64,000 nucleotides of DNA, from contig JAODTK010002543.1 of the NCBI GenBank assembly GCA_026419785.1, forward strand, positions 190,314 through 254,313, given 5' to 3'. A program made the translations under genes and the position numbers. The notes beneath the pieces were generated by a model. It searched no databases. It was not told the origin of the DNA and saw nothing but the letters and a program-made list of their open reading frames with translations. Positions 23,721 through 36,482 of this stretch are shown here, piece by piece. The stretch comes from Sclerodactyla briareus (lineage: Eukaryota > Echinodermata > Holothuroidea > Dendrochirotida > Sclerodactylidae). Positions within the stretch are counted from its first letter, which is position 1. Each line of letters opens with the position of its first letter.

Positions 23721-24296
23721 GTTCACACCACGTTACCAACCCACCCACACACACAACACACACACACCACCTATCATGACTGCATAGATTCCTCTGACTT
23801 CGTCAAGGATCAAAACAACACGTTGCCCGGTTCTTCTCTAACTAGAGCAACAATGGCGTGCTAGAGCTCACACCACACAACGTACCAGACAATGTAATTA
23901 TGTGATCATGTTCAAGATCATGAAATGCCAGTTGGCAATTCACACAATAGCTCATTGTACCCGCTGTAATGACTTTTGACCTTGATCTTGATATGTGCCA
24001 AATCAGGGCCAAATTGGACCCTGAGCCAGAAATTCCAAACACGCCCAATCAGTGTTTAAGCTAGGTCTCAAAATGTGGGGGGGGGGAGTTTCACACTCTT
24101 GGTGGCCCAAGCAGTTCCACAAGCTTGTCCTAAGCAGTTTTTATAAGCTGGCCCAAGCGCTTCACAAGTTGTGGGGCCCAATCAGTTCACAAGTTGACCC
24201 TAACCCTCAACAAGCTGGTCCAATTGCTAATGCAGTTTTTTTGAGAGCTTGCACAGTTGATATACAACAACTTAGGCCTCCTGCGGTCCTTTCTAC

Positions 24297-24509
24297 CTTT
24301 TTTCTTTTTCGTCTTAGACTTACTCTTGCTTTTTGGCACCCTGCTCCTCTGCTTGCCGGTGGAGCACAGCCTCGAGAATGCCTCCTTGAGACACTCGAGG
24401 ACAACATCCTCGGCAGCTTTTTCAAGCAAGAGCTCATGGGAAGGCACTTTTTCCTTCCATTGATGTTTCATCACCCCCTTGGCGATTACGCTTTGGAGAC
24501 TTCATTTGC
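24297..24509 (-). CDS. Lysine-rich exon of the metadherin-like gene
   Basis: Minus strand: acceptor AGCTCTCAG|GCAAATG and donor AAAAAAG|GTAGAA. Pieces are ANEVSKA, KEKVPSHELLLEKAAEDVV and then either LKEAFSRL or, in another frame, ILEAVLHRQAEEQGAKK, ending SKSKSKTKKKKG. The E/A/L-rich part looks helical and is followed by a strongly basic run just before the donor. Vertebrate metadherin has a comparable acidic/helical stretch leading into a long lysine run. One or two indels are needed to read it through. Confidence 0.55.
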
Positions 24510-25061
24510 CTGAGAGCTTGCTGCGAACCTGACCTCGATCCACCATTGTCCTCCTATTGGTGTGATTGACAACATGAACATTCAGAGTACACACTCACCT
24601 GACCTCACTTTATAACATTAAAGTGGGGGGGGGTGGTACCATCTTTCCACGATGGCCATCAACACTAATTGACCCAAGCAAATTTGCTACTAAGCCTAAA
24701 CTATCGTTTTTCAAAATTCCTATTTTTGACAATATTATAATGACCCTGATCTTCACTAAACAATCCATGGGTTGTTCTAGTATCCTCATATTGGAAAATG
24801 CATCGATTTCCCACCTTGATCGCACCAATCATTTTGGACTTATCGTGTTGACAGGTTTTTGGACTCTTACTCGAGACTCTAAATACTTTTGACCACTACA
24901 GAAGGCTTCATCTGACCTGGTGGGGTCAGTTATAGTTCACAAGCAAGAATTTACCAAAATATCACAATTTTTCACATTCTCACAATTTTTCTTACAGAAA
25001 ATGACCCCACCACAGTTACAACTAAAATCGATAGCCATCTTGTACTGACCATACGGAAGCT

Positions 25062-28000
25062 GTATGCCAAATTTAGGTTTGAGCGAACAAGCATTCGGAC
25101 CATGTTCGCAGTTCCCACTTTCACCTCATGATAATTACACTTGACCTTCCTTCCACAAGAGGTTTCCATACGCATTGTGATTTACCCACCTTAACCCAAC
25201 AAAATGTCCCCAATCCACACACCACACCAAGCACAACAAGGTTTTCGTGTTATCCATCCCTTGAGACAGCATATCGTGTGATAGTAGTCTTTGGTAAAAC
25301 GTTGATAATTGCCGTTTCCTCTTCTTTCATCCGGCAACGCACAGCCATCATCAGGGTCGAAAAAGACTAAGCCCGTTAGCCCCGGGGTACTTGAGGTACT
25401 GCATTTGGGCTAGTAAATAATTTGTTGGAGATGCACTTCGGGCTAGTGGTTAACTCAATGAAATTGTTGGTTGCCAGTAAATGCAATCGGCTAGTCAGAA
25501 TCTTGTTCGGGCTACTGACAGCCATTTTCTCAGAGCCCGATGGCTAGTTTGAGGTCAGACATTTTTTGAGCCCTGCCATCATTACATTCTGCAGTGGGCG
25601 CCAACCATTTCTGTATCTGTCTTCTCTTGTATCACAACGTCCTGTCCAGTCGTAATTTTTGCTCCCATTAAAAAATTTGGGAATGCCCAACTACACCCCT
25701 TATAGAAAACCCCCGATTTTTGGTTTTTCGAAGGAAAAATGAATGGTTAGACCCTAACAAAAACGTGTTACATGAGCGACATGAGGATCTTATACGGTTC
25801 AGCAGTTTGACAATTTGAACATGGCTGAAAATGATATCTTTAAAATCTTTGCAATTTGAACAAAACTGATACATAGAGTAAAAGACCAATGGTCAAGAAA
25901 TGTCAAGCCGGATAAAAGGCAGCAGGGAACATTAGGATATCTTTAACCAAAGACAAGTGTTATAGGACTATTTAAAGCAATTCAGATCACTCATCATGTT
26001 TCTCAGATATGTATCTTTGTTGACCTTAGAGGATCCGAAAGTTGATCTGAGTTCAATACAACATGGATCATGTGCTCTCATCAGAAGACTCCCCGAACCA
26101 ATTATGAGCCTCATCCCATTGCAAGCCTCAAAATGGGTCAGTTCACATGTTCACAAGCCAGCATCACTAACCACACCGCATCACACTGATATGACTGCCA
26201 AGTTGCCTCGACTGATTTCAAGGGTTTTTGTTTTAGACAGTTCGTGATGGTATATCACGCAGCAGAATACCACATGAATTTTTTAGGAAGTGCAACTCAT
26301 GAATGCAAATCTGCAATGTACAGTATTCGCAGTACTGGAAGCTAGTATCAGAAACTGGAACAGGAAAATTCTACACAGGTATTTCGTCCACATGCTACTC
26401 ACCCCCTCCAACTTCGAGTATACGTATAGAGAAGGGGGAGGCAGGCCCTACAGTAATCTGGTGTACCTGTAAAGGATTAGCCCCTAAAATAGCTAGCATC
26501 ACAATTCAAAATGCTCCTCAGATTAGCAGGTTCTACCCACTTTTCATGTTCACAGCAGTCAGTTTGTACACAAACTATATGACAGCATACAGTTTTCTAC
26601 AATTCCCCATTGGCATTCCTTTGCAACCCCAGTGTCCAGCACTACTGTACTGCAAAGCTGCTATATCCAGTGCACTCCAAACCTTTTTGTTTCGGGTGTT
26701 TGTTTTCATCCCCTTCAATCGCCTAAAGTGAATCTACCAGGATGTTCACTTTTTATTCCGGTTTGAATGACTTGTCATTGGCTGCAGCATTCGACCAAGA
26801 CCATTGGAAGAGGTGGGGAAAATATCACACACCAGGTGACATACAGGTAAAGTACAGAACATGCGAGTAATCACCTGATTAAAACAATGTTATTGACAGT
26901 GCCTCTATTACCCAGGCCATCTCAACTGGCGTCGGCCCCTTTAAACAAGTGTCGGCGCATGGCAATAATTTGTATATACACTAAACTTTAAGAAATTTTT
27001 TAAATAAAAATTCGTGGATTATAGTGCAATATTCCAGAAATGTGCTTACTGCCTTAAGGCGTGGGAATGCCGTTTCCTGCAACTTACAGGTCTGCCCAGA
27101 CAAATTTTCTGCCAAATACATGTGGCGCTCCCTAGAACTTAGATAGTACATCGTATTGGCACTCCACGAAAACATTTGAGAAGGCCCTTCTCTAACCTAT
27201 GTGTACTGTGCCTATAATACTATTGTTTAACAAGAGCAAACAATGGTGCTCTGTAGCTCAAACTGCACAAATGAACCAAGACACATTCAAAACTTATGTG
27301 TCATGTTTGAAATCAATCATGAATGTCAAGAAGGCAGTTTTCAAACAATTGCCTATTGTGCTCCCCGGTAACAAACCTTTTGCCTGATCTCATAAGGCCA
27401 CACAGCTGTCTTAGAAGTCAATTAACATTGCTACTTAGTTCAGTCACCACCATCCATCCGAAGATAACCAAATTGAGAGGAATAAAAGGCGTGGTGATCT
27501 GTCCGCCAGTGTCTACCTCGCCCGCTTGTGCAAGTCGTGTTTTCTAACCATGAAATAAAGCAATTGACAGCTAATTATACATGTCCGATTTGAAGTTGTA
27601 GTTTTTTAACAACTCTGAGTGAAAATTCCCACCCATTGGAAGCATTGTAAAATTTGTTAAACTGGACCACCTAATTAGCATTTTATGCTGAATCTCGTCA
27701 GTTCATGAACCTGCCCTCTTATTCATGCCAAAGTCAAACCAACAACCATTATATCGTCTGGTCATGGCGTATCTTGCTAACAAGAGCTTAAACAATAAAA
27801 TCTATGGCATAGGCAAATTGGGGGGGGGGGGTGCCTAAATTCTGATTCGCTCAACTACACCTAACTTTTGTTGCCATTAAGGTTGATCATCATATCTATA
27901 GCTGGAACCTACGAAAACATGCCATTATTGCATTGTGGCTGCGTTCCTGGTCTGTCTAAATTGCGCTGTGCAGTGGACATGTCAGTATCTGTCGGGAATG

Positions 28001-28962
28001 GTTTCACACACTTCAGTTTTGGCAAGTCTGCTGTAACAGTCACAGGAGCATGAACTCTTTTGCTTCTTCCAGGTTCTGAGAATTGGTCGTATCCTGGATT
28101 CCCTGATTGTCTGTTGGATGGAACGTAACATGGTGGTCCTGGAACAGGTTACAACCCCCTGCCCTTGATATCCATTTGACCACTTGTTGAGAAGAGTAGG
28201 TGAGTTTTTCCAAGATCAAAATAACCAGGCTTCCTAGATGGGCTTAAATGGCTTCCTGACTGTTGTTGAAAAGCTGTACTCAGCAAGTAAGATCAGAAGA
28301 AGCCTCTGGGCAGAGAATTGAATTTTGGGTGAAATTGTGTTACACACTAATGGCTACTCAACCAGTAGTCTTTTTTTCGTGTATGGTCTGAGATCATACT
28401 GTGATATATCAAGTACAATCACTAGTTACATGAGACTTATCTGCCTGTTTAGCTTTCAAATTTAGTCATTGTATTCCTGTGTTATGTTTCAAGCTATTAT
28501 TTTCCTCCCCATAACCATTAGATGTGGATGTTGTGTACAATAGCCCAGATTGGATATTACATGGTGGAGGCTGCACATTGCAATGTGCAGCCGTAATGGC
28601 AAGAGTGACGGGAGCCTAGAAGCCCGGGGGGGGGGGTCTGAAGTCCATAAGCCTCGGCTTTTGGGCAATGGCTATGAGCCCCAAAAGTTGACCTCTTTTC
28701 AAAGCTAGATCTGAGTGGTAGAAACACTTATTAGTGTTGCAATTGTACTCATATATATAGCTTTTTCTACAAACCATGGGTTCTGTGGCTTACTGTGCAC
28801 AGAATTGATTATAATGACGGCTACTTGCACAGTTGCCTATCCCAGCCTCATAATGGAGAAGGGGACTGTTTTTATTGTACTTGATCCAACCTTATCAAAG
28901 GGAGGGTAACTTGTGTCATATTCATACAAGCATTAAACACAATACTTCTGCAAGGGAGGAAG
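25062..28962. repeat. Direct duplication 2, copy A
   Basis: It runs from GTATGCCAAATTTAGG to the ACTTCTGCA segment and repeats at 28963-32868. Shared stretches include GGCCATCTCAACTGGCG, TTTTAACAACTCTGAGTG and CTGGAACCTACGAAAACATG-like sequence. The copies differ at many places, largely by single-base gains and losses plus poly-G or poly-C length changes. It contains TTCGGGCTAGT-type short repeats (about 25.37-25.56 kb) and a member of the 185-bp family (about 27.0-27.17 kb). No exon was supported. Confidence 0.85.
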
Positions 28963-31900
28963 GTGTATGCCAAATTTAGGTTTGAGCGAACAAGCATTCT
29001 GGACCTGTTCTCAAGTGGTCCAGACTTTCACCTCCAATTGATAATTACATTACCTGACCTGTCTTCCCCCCCCCCCAAACAAGAGGGTCCATACTCATTG
29101 TGGTTACCCCCCACTACCCCAAAAAATGTCCCCCCCAATCCACACCAAGAACAACAGGTTTCTTGTTATCTCCTTTATCCCTTGAGAAACAATTATCAGT
29201 GATAGTAAGTCTTGTGTTTAAAACGTTGATTATATTCCATTATTCCTGCTGGCTTTCATCCGGCACCACAGCCATCATCAGGCTCGAAAATCATAAGCCC
29301 GGTAGCCCGGTAGCCCGGGCTACTTGACTGCATTTGGGCTAGTAAAAAATTTTGTTGGAGATCACTTCGGGCTAGGTGGTTACTCAATGAAATTGTGTTC
29401 CGTAAATCATCGGCTAGTCAGAATCTTGTTCGGGCTACTTACAAAGCATTTCTAGAGCCCATGGGCTAGTGAGTCAGGTACATTTTTTTGAGCCCTGCCA
29501 TCATTACATTTCTGCAGTGCGCCACCATTCCCCATTTCTGTATCTGTCGTCGTATCAACGTCCTGTCCAAGTCGTATTTTGCTTTCCCGATGATTGGAAG
29601 CGCCCAACTACAACCACTGATAGAAAACCCCCGCTTATTTTGGTTTTTTCGATGAATTTAGACCATAACAACGTGTTACAATGAGCGACATTGAGGATCT
29701 ATACAGTTCAGCAGTTTGACAATTAACATGGTGAAAGATATCTTTAAAAAATCTTTGGCGAATTTTTTGAAAACGACGTTGATACAGAAAGTAAAAGACC
29801 AAGGGTGCAGAAATGTAAAGCCGGATAAAAGGCAACAGGAAAAATTAGGAATATCTTACCACAAGACAAGTGGATGGACTATTTAAAGCATTCACAGTCA
29901 GCAATCCCCCCCATTTTCTCAATATTTTATCTTTGTTGACCTTAGAGACCTAAGTTATCTGATGTCAAACAACATTGATCCTGTGCTCTCATGAAGAATC
30001 CACGAACCGAAGTATGAGCCTCATCCATCAAGCATCAAAATGGGTCGAGGTTCACATGTTCCCAAGCCATTCATCACATACACAACACGACCCTGATATG
30101 ACTGCACATGTTGCTCGCTGATGTCAAGGGATTAATTTTTTTTATAGACAGTTCTTGAGGTATATAATACCGCAGGTCACTGAATACCACATGAATTTTT
30201 TAGGAAAGTGCACTGCATGAATGCCAATAGCAAATGTAAAGTATCTCATTACTGGAACTGATATCAGGAAAACTGGAAACAGGATTTACACAGTATGTCC
30301 CCACATGCTACTCTCACCCCACCTCCACATTAGAGTATAGAGAAAGGGGGGGCAGGGCCCTACAGGTTCTGTGTACCTGGTAAAGATTAGCACCTAAAAT
30401 AGGCTAGCATCACAATTCAAAATGCTCCTCAGATTAGCAGGATTGCTCACACTTTTCAATTTCATAGCGTCAGTTTGTACACACAACTCATATACGCACT
30501 CAGGTTTTCTACCATTCTCCTTGCATTCCTTGCAACCCAGTGTCAGCACACTGCAATATCTGCTCAGTACCTTGTGCACTCCAAACCTTTTTGTTTCGGT
30601 GTGTTTATTTTCATCCCCTTCAAATCCGCCTAAAGTGAATCTACAGGAAGTTCACTGTTTAGCAGGTTGAAATGACTTGTCCTTGCGGCAGCATTAACAT
30701 CCGAAGACCAGGGAAGAGTGGGGGAAAATACACACACCAGGTGACATAACAGGTGGTAGTACGACTGCGAGTTAACATCACCTGATGAAACAATGTTATT
30801 GACAGTGCCTCTATTACCCAGGCCATCTCAACTGGCGGCGGCCCCTATTAAAAAACAAGTGCGCGCATGGCAACTAATTTGTATCCACCATAACTTTTCG
30901 GAAATTTTTTTGAATTAAATTCTGATTATAAGTCAATTCCAGAATTTTGCTTTACTCTGCCTTGAGGCGTGGGAATTGCCGTTTTCCTGCACTTACGAGG
31001 GCTGCCAGACACAAAATTCTAGCCAATACATGGTGGCGCTCCAGCTTAGAATCCTTATATAGTAGCATCGTAGTTGCAACTGCCACGAACACAGTTGATA
31101 AGGCCTGGCTCTAAACCTATGGTTACTGTGCATAAAATAATCTATTGTTACAAGAGCACCAATGGGGATGGAGCTCAAACTGCACAATTGAACCAAGACA
31201 AATTCAAATTATGTGTCAAATGTTTGAAATCACCATGAAAGTCAAGAAGGGCGTTTCAAACAATTGCCTATTGTGCCCCTGTACAACCTTTGACCTTGTA
31301 TCTTCATAAGGCCCAGCTGCTTAGAAGTCAATAAACATTGCTCTTAGTTTCTGTCAACATCATCGAAGAATAACCAATTGCGAGAGGAATAAGGCGTGGT
31401 GATCTGTCCGCAAGTGTCACGCACCGTTGTGCAATCAGTGGTTTCTACCCATGAGAATGAAGCATTGACTAGCTAAGTATACATGTCGAGTTGAAGGTTG
31501 TTAGTTTTTAACAACTCTGAGTGAAAATTCCCACCCATTGGAACTGCCATTGTAAAATTTGTTAAACTGCTCCACCTAATTAGCATATTTTTATTGCTGA
31601 AATCTAGTCATTTTCATGAACCTGCATCTTGACTTTATGCCAAAGTCACACCACATCATTATACCTCGTATTGTCCATGGGTAATCATTGCTAAGATCGT
31701 AACAATAAAATCTTGGAATAGGCAATTGGTGCCCTAAATTCTGATTGATCACCTACACCTAACTTTTGTTGCCATAATGTTGATTTAACTCAGCTTCCAC
31801 TTGGGAACACATACTAAAACTGCCCATTATTTCATTGTGGCTGCGTACCTGGTTCTGCAAATTTGCGCATGTGCAGTGGAAATGTAAGTATCTGTCGGGG

Positions 31901-32868
31901 AATGTTTCACAATTTTTTTAGTTTTGGCAGTCGGCTGTAAACAGTCACATGGCGCATGAATCTTTTGCTCTCAGGTTCTGAGAAGGGTCCGATCCTGGAA
32001 GATTCACTGATTGTCTTTGGATGGACACGTAACATGGTGGTCCTGGGAACAGGTTACACCCCTGCCTTGATATCAATTGACCACTACTTCTTGAAAGAGT
32101 AGGTGAGTTTTCCATATCAAAATAACCAGGATCCTAGATGAGGCTTAAAGGCTTCCTGAATGTTGTTGAAAAGCTGTAATCAGCAAATACGATCAGAAGA
32201 AGCCTACCTGGGCAGAGAAATTGAATTATGATTGAAATTGTGTTACACACTGATGCCTATTTAACCAGTAGTCTTTTTGTGTATGGTACTGAGATCATAC
32301 TGATAATCTCAAGGACAAATTAGCTAGTTACATGAGAAGTTCTGCAGGTTTAGCTTCAAATTTAGCATTGTAGTTCTGTTTTATTGTTCCAGCTATTATT
32401 TCCTCCCCATAACCATTAGATGTGGCTTTTTATGTACAATAGCCCAGAGGTTGAATATTACATTGTGAGGCTGCCATTGGCAATGGGTGCAGCAGTAATG
32501 CAGAGGTGAACCGTGGGGGGAGCCTAGAAGCCCTGAAGGCCATAGCCAATCGGCTTTTGGGCAATGGCCTCTGAGGCCCAAAAGTTGACTTCTTTTCAAA
32601 GCTAGCATCTGATGTAGAAAACAACTAGTTATGTTGCAATTGTACTCAATATATATAGCATTTTTCTACAAAGCATGGGTCCGTGGCTACTGTGCACAGA
32701 TTGTAATGATAATGAAGGCTACTGCACAGTTGCCTATCCCACGCCTCAGAAAAAGGGGAGAAGGGGAATTGTTGTTTCTATTGTACTTGATCCACTTATC
32801 AGAAGGGAGGGTAACTTGTCGCATATTCATACAAGCATTAAAACCCAATACTTCTGCATGTGTAGGAG
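28963..32868. repeat. Direct duplication 2, copy B
   Basis: Second copy of the 25062-28962 block, abutting it head to tail. The sequence after it (GTGGGTTTGCAAG...) has no match at the end of copy A, placing the junction near 32868. The relation of the two copies (same order, same orientation, indel-type differences) matches duplication 1. Confidence 0.85.
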
Positions 32869-33589
32869 GTGGGTTTGCAAGATTTTTCGGGGAAATGTCC
32901 ACTCTTATCCATATTGAGCATGTTCTACAGTATATGAATCCTAAATGTATAGCGGGCCTTACACTTGCTAGGGAAGCCGTGGGGATTGTTGCGTTTGCTG
33001 ACTTGCAATTGCATACTGTATATTTTTCCAATTCAAACACAACATCATTCTATTTAATACTCCTATAGCTGTATTACAATTGCACTTAATTCCATTTTTT
33101 TTTTTGATTTTCAATCCTATTAATTTTTTCAAGAGGGGTGATAGGCAATGATTTCTCATGTAACTACTCTATTCTCTGATGTTCCTACGTCCTACCCACA
33201 AAACCATTTTTCGTAGGGTTATTTTTTGTATTATAGCAGAGCCTAAGAGACTACTCTAAATTGACTTTCTCTAAATTCGAACATTCTGAAGGCCTACCCC
33301 AACTTGCCTGTCATGCTTGGCTCCACAACAACATTGCAGTTACTGCTGCATCTGAATAAACCTTTGATTCTGTCTTATGGTGGAGGGTGGAAGGTGATTC
33401 GCAAGTTTTTTGTTTGTTTGTTTTGTTCTCTTATAGATTTGCATTTTAATTCAGATATTTACTTTATATCGCATAATTCATTCTAAATTCATCATATTTA
33501 AGTGTCACAAATTGGCACATTTTAGGGTGGGGGGTCGCTCTTCCATGGATTTGCCTTTTCTCAATTATTGACTTATTGACTATTTGATT
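32869..33589. other. Putative intronic stretch
   Basis: AT-rich sequence, with no exon or repeat recognised. Confidence 0.4.
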
Positions 33590-34327
33590 AATGAGGACCA
33601 CTACCAAGGAAGCTACTATACGAAAATCACTTGGAACTTTGAGAATGCATTCAAGTACTAATGTGTTTATTTCCATGGATCCAAGTGGGACCTTGGATCA
33701 CAAGTTCCTGACCACCCCCAAGGTTCGAATGTTAGAACAAATCCTAGGTACCAAGAATGTCAGTACTGTGCACCAAAACTTGCAAGAGGAGAAGCATTTT
33801 GGCGTGATTTCCACAGGATGGGCCCTCAGGCCCACTGGGCCTTCGGAATCCCAAATCCCTAGGCCACCATGAATGTATGGCTTTTAACCGGTCCTTAGTG
33901 ACTGACATTTTGGCACTGTGGCAACTAAATTTGTAGGAATAACTCATTTTGGCGTATTTCATATGATGTGCCCTGGGTCCCAAACTGGGCCTTGGCCCTA
34001 AATCCCTGGGGGCGAGCCAAAAGCCCTTACTGAAGGACCATTCATGTACGTTGAAGGAAGACCAATGTGAAGCTTGTGATTAGTCAGATGCATAATTCGA
34101 ACACAACAATTGTTGTGAAATATCATAAAATGGGCCCTACGGCCCGAGTCAGACCTTGGAACACAAAATCCTCAACACCCAAAAAGTATGTCTATCAAAC
34201 CTTCATTATGACCCGAACATCGGCACGTGCAACTGAATTGTAATGAGATACAACTTTTGCAGTATATTCATGTAGTGGCCCTGGGGCCCAACTGGGGCCC
34301 TGGACCCAAAATTCCCGCATGGCTGTC

Positions 34328-34359
<32 letters not shown>

Positions 34360-35060
34360 TACCCAAGGACCATTACACATGTAACTTTAAAGAAAATCAC
34401 TTGAAGCTGGTGGGAAGAATGCATTCCGAGTACCATCTGGTGTGAACTTCATGAAATGGGCTATAGGGCCCTAGTGGAACTTTGGACCAAAATTTCCTGA
34501 TCAACCCCAAATGGACAGCGTCATAGACCACATTATGACTGAATGTCAGCATTGTGCACTAAAATTGTGGAAGGAGAGCTTTTGCGAAATTCACTGATGG
34601 GGCCCAGGCCCACACTGGGCATTGGGACGTAATTTCCCGGGGCACTCTAAGATATGCTATTAGACCCCATTACGACTGAAATCAGCAACTGGTCAACAAA
34701 TTAGTAGGATATACAAGATTTTATATTGTATTTCCATATAATGGGACCTTGGTCCAAAGTGGTCCTGACCCAAAATTCCGAACACATCCCCACCCCCAGT
34801 AGCCCCTCTACCAAACCATTACATGTAACCTATAAGAACATCAAATGAATCCGTGTGGGAGGAGATGCTTTCATGTACTATTGTGTAATTTCATAAAGGG
34901 GCCTTGGGGCCCGAGTGGGGCCTTGGAGACCAAAAAATCCTAACACCCCAAAGGTACGGCTGTGAGACATCATAATGCCTGAACAACAGCACTGTCCACA
35001 AAAATTTTGTAGGAGGATATACATTTGAAATTTACACATAATGGCCGATATTGCCCCTTT
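33590..35060. repeat. About 150-bp tandem repeat array, 8-9 copies
   Basis: A GGGCCCTNGGGCCC...ACTGGGCCTTGG-like core recurs near 33690, 33821, 33968, 34132, 34280, 34456, 34599, 34742 and 34897. Each core is followed by an AAATCCC/CACCCC segment, a CATTATGAC-like segment, and GCACTGTGCAC...AATTTGTAGGA. Units are strongly diverged. One unit carries a 29-base C-run at 34331-34359. Confidence 0.8.
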
Positions 35061-35658
35061 AATGGGCTTTGAGACCTTGACTTTCCCAAGGTCAACCATG
35101 TCCCAAGGGTAAATGACATTGTGTCCACGTTTTGGTCGACATCCATCACAGAAATGACTGTGTGGGAGCCAAAAAGGCAATTGTTTTAACAACACTAGTA
35201 GATAGCTTATAGATGACATGCAGATTCCAATAGCTCAACCAGCAAGCTGGTTTGAGCCAAAACTGACAAATGGGGCAGTGTTCTTTGTAATGCATGTACC
35301 AGATTCGCTGATCGGTAATCTTCCTGAGAACCCCCCCCACCGATTCCAAAATCCCCCTTTGAAAATTGTGAGGGAATTCCCCCTCCCACATTTTTAACTG
35401 AAAGCATAAACACTGGCACTAAAATAGCCTACCACTCACAATGGACAACGCACTGAACAAATGAGTGACCATATCACCTACGGTTCATTCGAATTCTTGG
35501 CTAACGAGCCTAAACAAACATTACTTTAAAAAGGCTATGACTTTACTTAATTAGACTTTGTGCCCAAAAGCTAATCAAATCGTGTTCCCCAACTTTGATA
35601 CTAGATACAAATTCATCAGAAGTCGTTTCGGCGAAATCCTGCAACAAAGAGGTGGCCA

Positions 35659-35715
35659 CACACCCACACATCACACACAACGACACAACATACATACACA
35701 CACATACACACAACA
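35659..35715. repeat. CA-rich microsatellite
   Basis: Imperfect CACACA/ACATACACAC tract on the plus strand. Confidence 0.85.
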
Positions 35716-36181
35716 AAGTGATCACTAAGTCTCTTCCCCTGAACTTCCGTCAGCAAAACAAACATTGTTCGCACATCTTTTACTTGTGTTCACTCATCAC
35801 TGCCACACAGAGCAACAAAAACGCCTGCAAAATAAACTGATTATGCTGCTTCAGAATACCAAACTGTTCCATGGGCATCACCAATAGTTTTTATTTTTGT
35901 GTTGTATCTAAGCATCCATGGGCGGAAGCTCCTCAATTGATTCCCCGCAACCCAAAACACCAAGAAGTTCAGAACCTGTTTTCCTGTTCATATTCCAATG
36001 TACATGTACAAACGGACGCCCAAAAAAGCGTAACATTGTTTTTTGTATCTTGTTGATGTTTCTTGCCGTCCATGTGTATTGGGCTCAAGACATTGCAAAA
36101 ATTGTCGCAAAAATTGTCACAAAAAACTTAAACTTTTAATGCCATGCAGTACATGATCATCAACCACGCTTTATTTCTCAC

Positions 36182-36482
36182 CTAGAGGTGACTCTTCCAC
36201 AAAGCACATCCGCATATTTGACTTCTCTGTCTGCCCCAAAGGAGCAACGACTTGGCCTTCGCTTCTGTGGACTCTATTCTTGGCCTTTGTAGTCCGGACT
36301 GGCTTTAGCAGACTGTTGTTTGGCATCCTCGACGCCTTCCCTGTTGTATCTGGTACTGCACAGCCTTGGGATAGCTTCAGTGGTTTTCTTCCCTTTCTAT
36401 CACCTTTGACCCGCAGGCATAGTCTCCTCCGTCGGTGGCTCGAAGACATCCCTGCCCGGACTTGTTCGGCTCCCCCTGTCCT
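36182..36482 (-). CDS. Probable exon of the metadherin-like gene
   Basis: Minus strand: acceptor GTCTCCAG near 36483 and donor CTCTAG|GTGAGA at 36182. Pieces are FEPPTEETMPAG, KVIEREENH, PKAVQYQIQQG, EDAKQQSAKASPDYKGQ and STEAKAKSLL, spread over frames. A continuous alternative frame of about 90 codons is very Arg/Lys-rich (HRRRRLCLRVKGDRKGRK). I favour the Glu/Lys/Ala/Ser pieces because their composition fits the neighbouring exons, but the choice of frame is uncertain. Confidence 0.45.
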
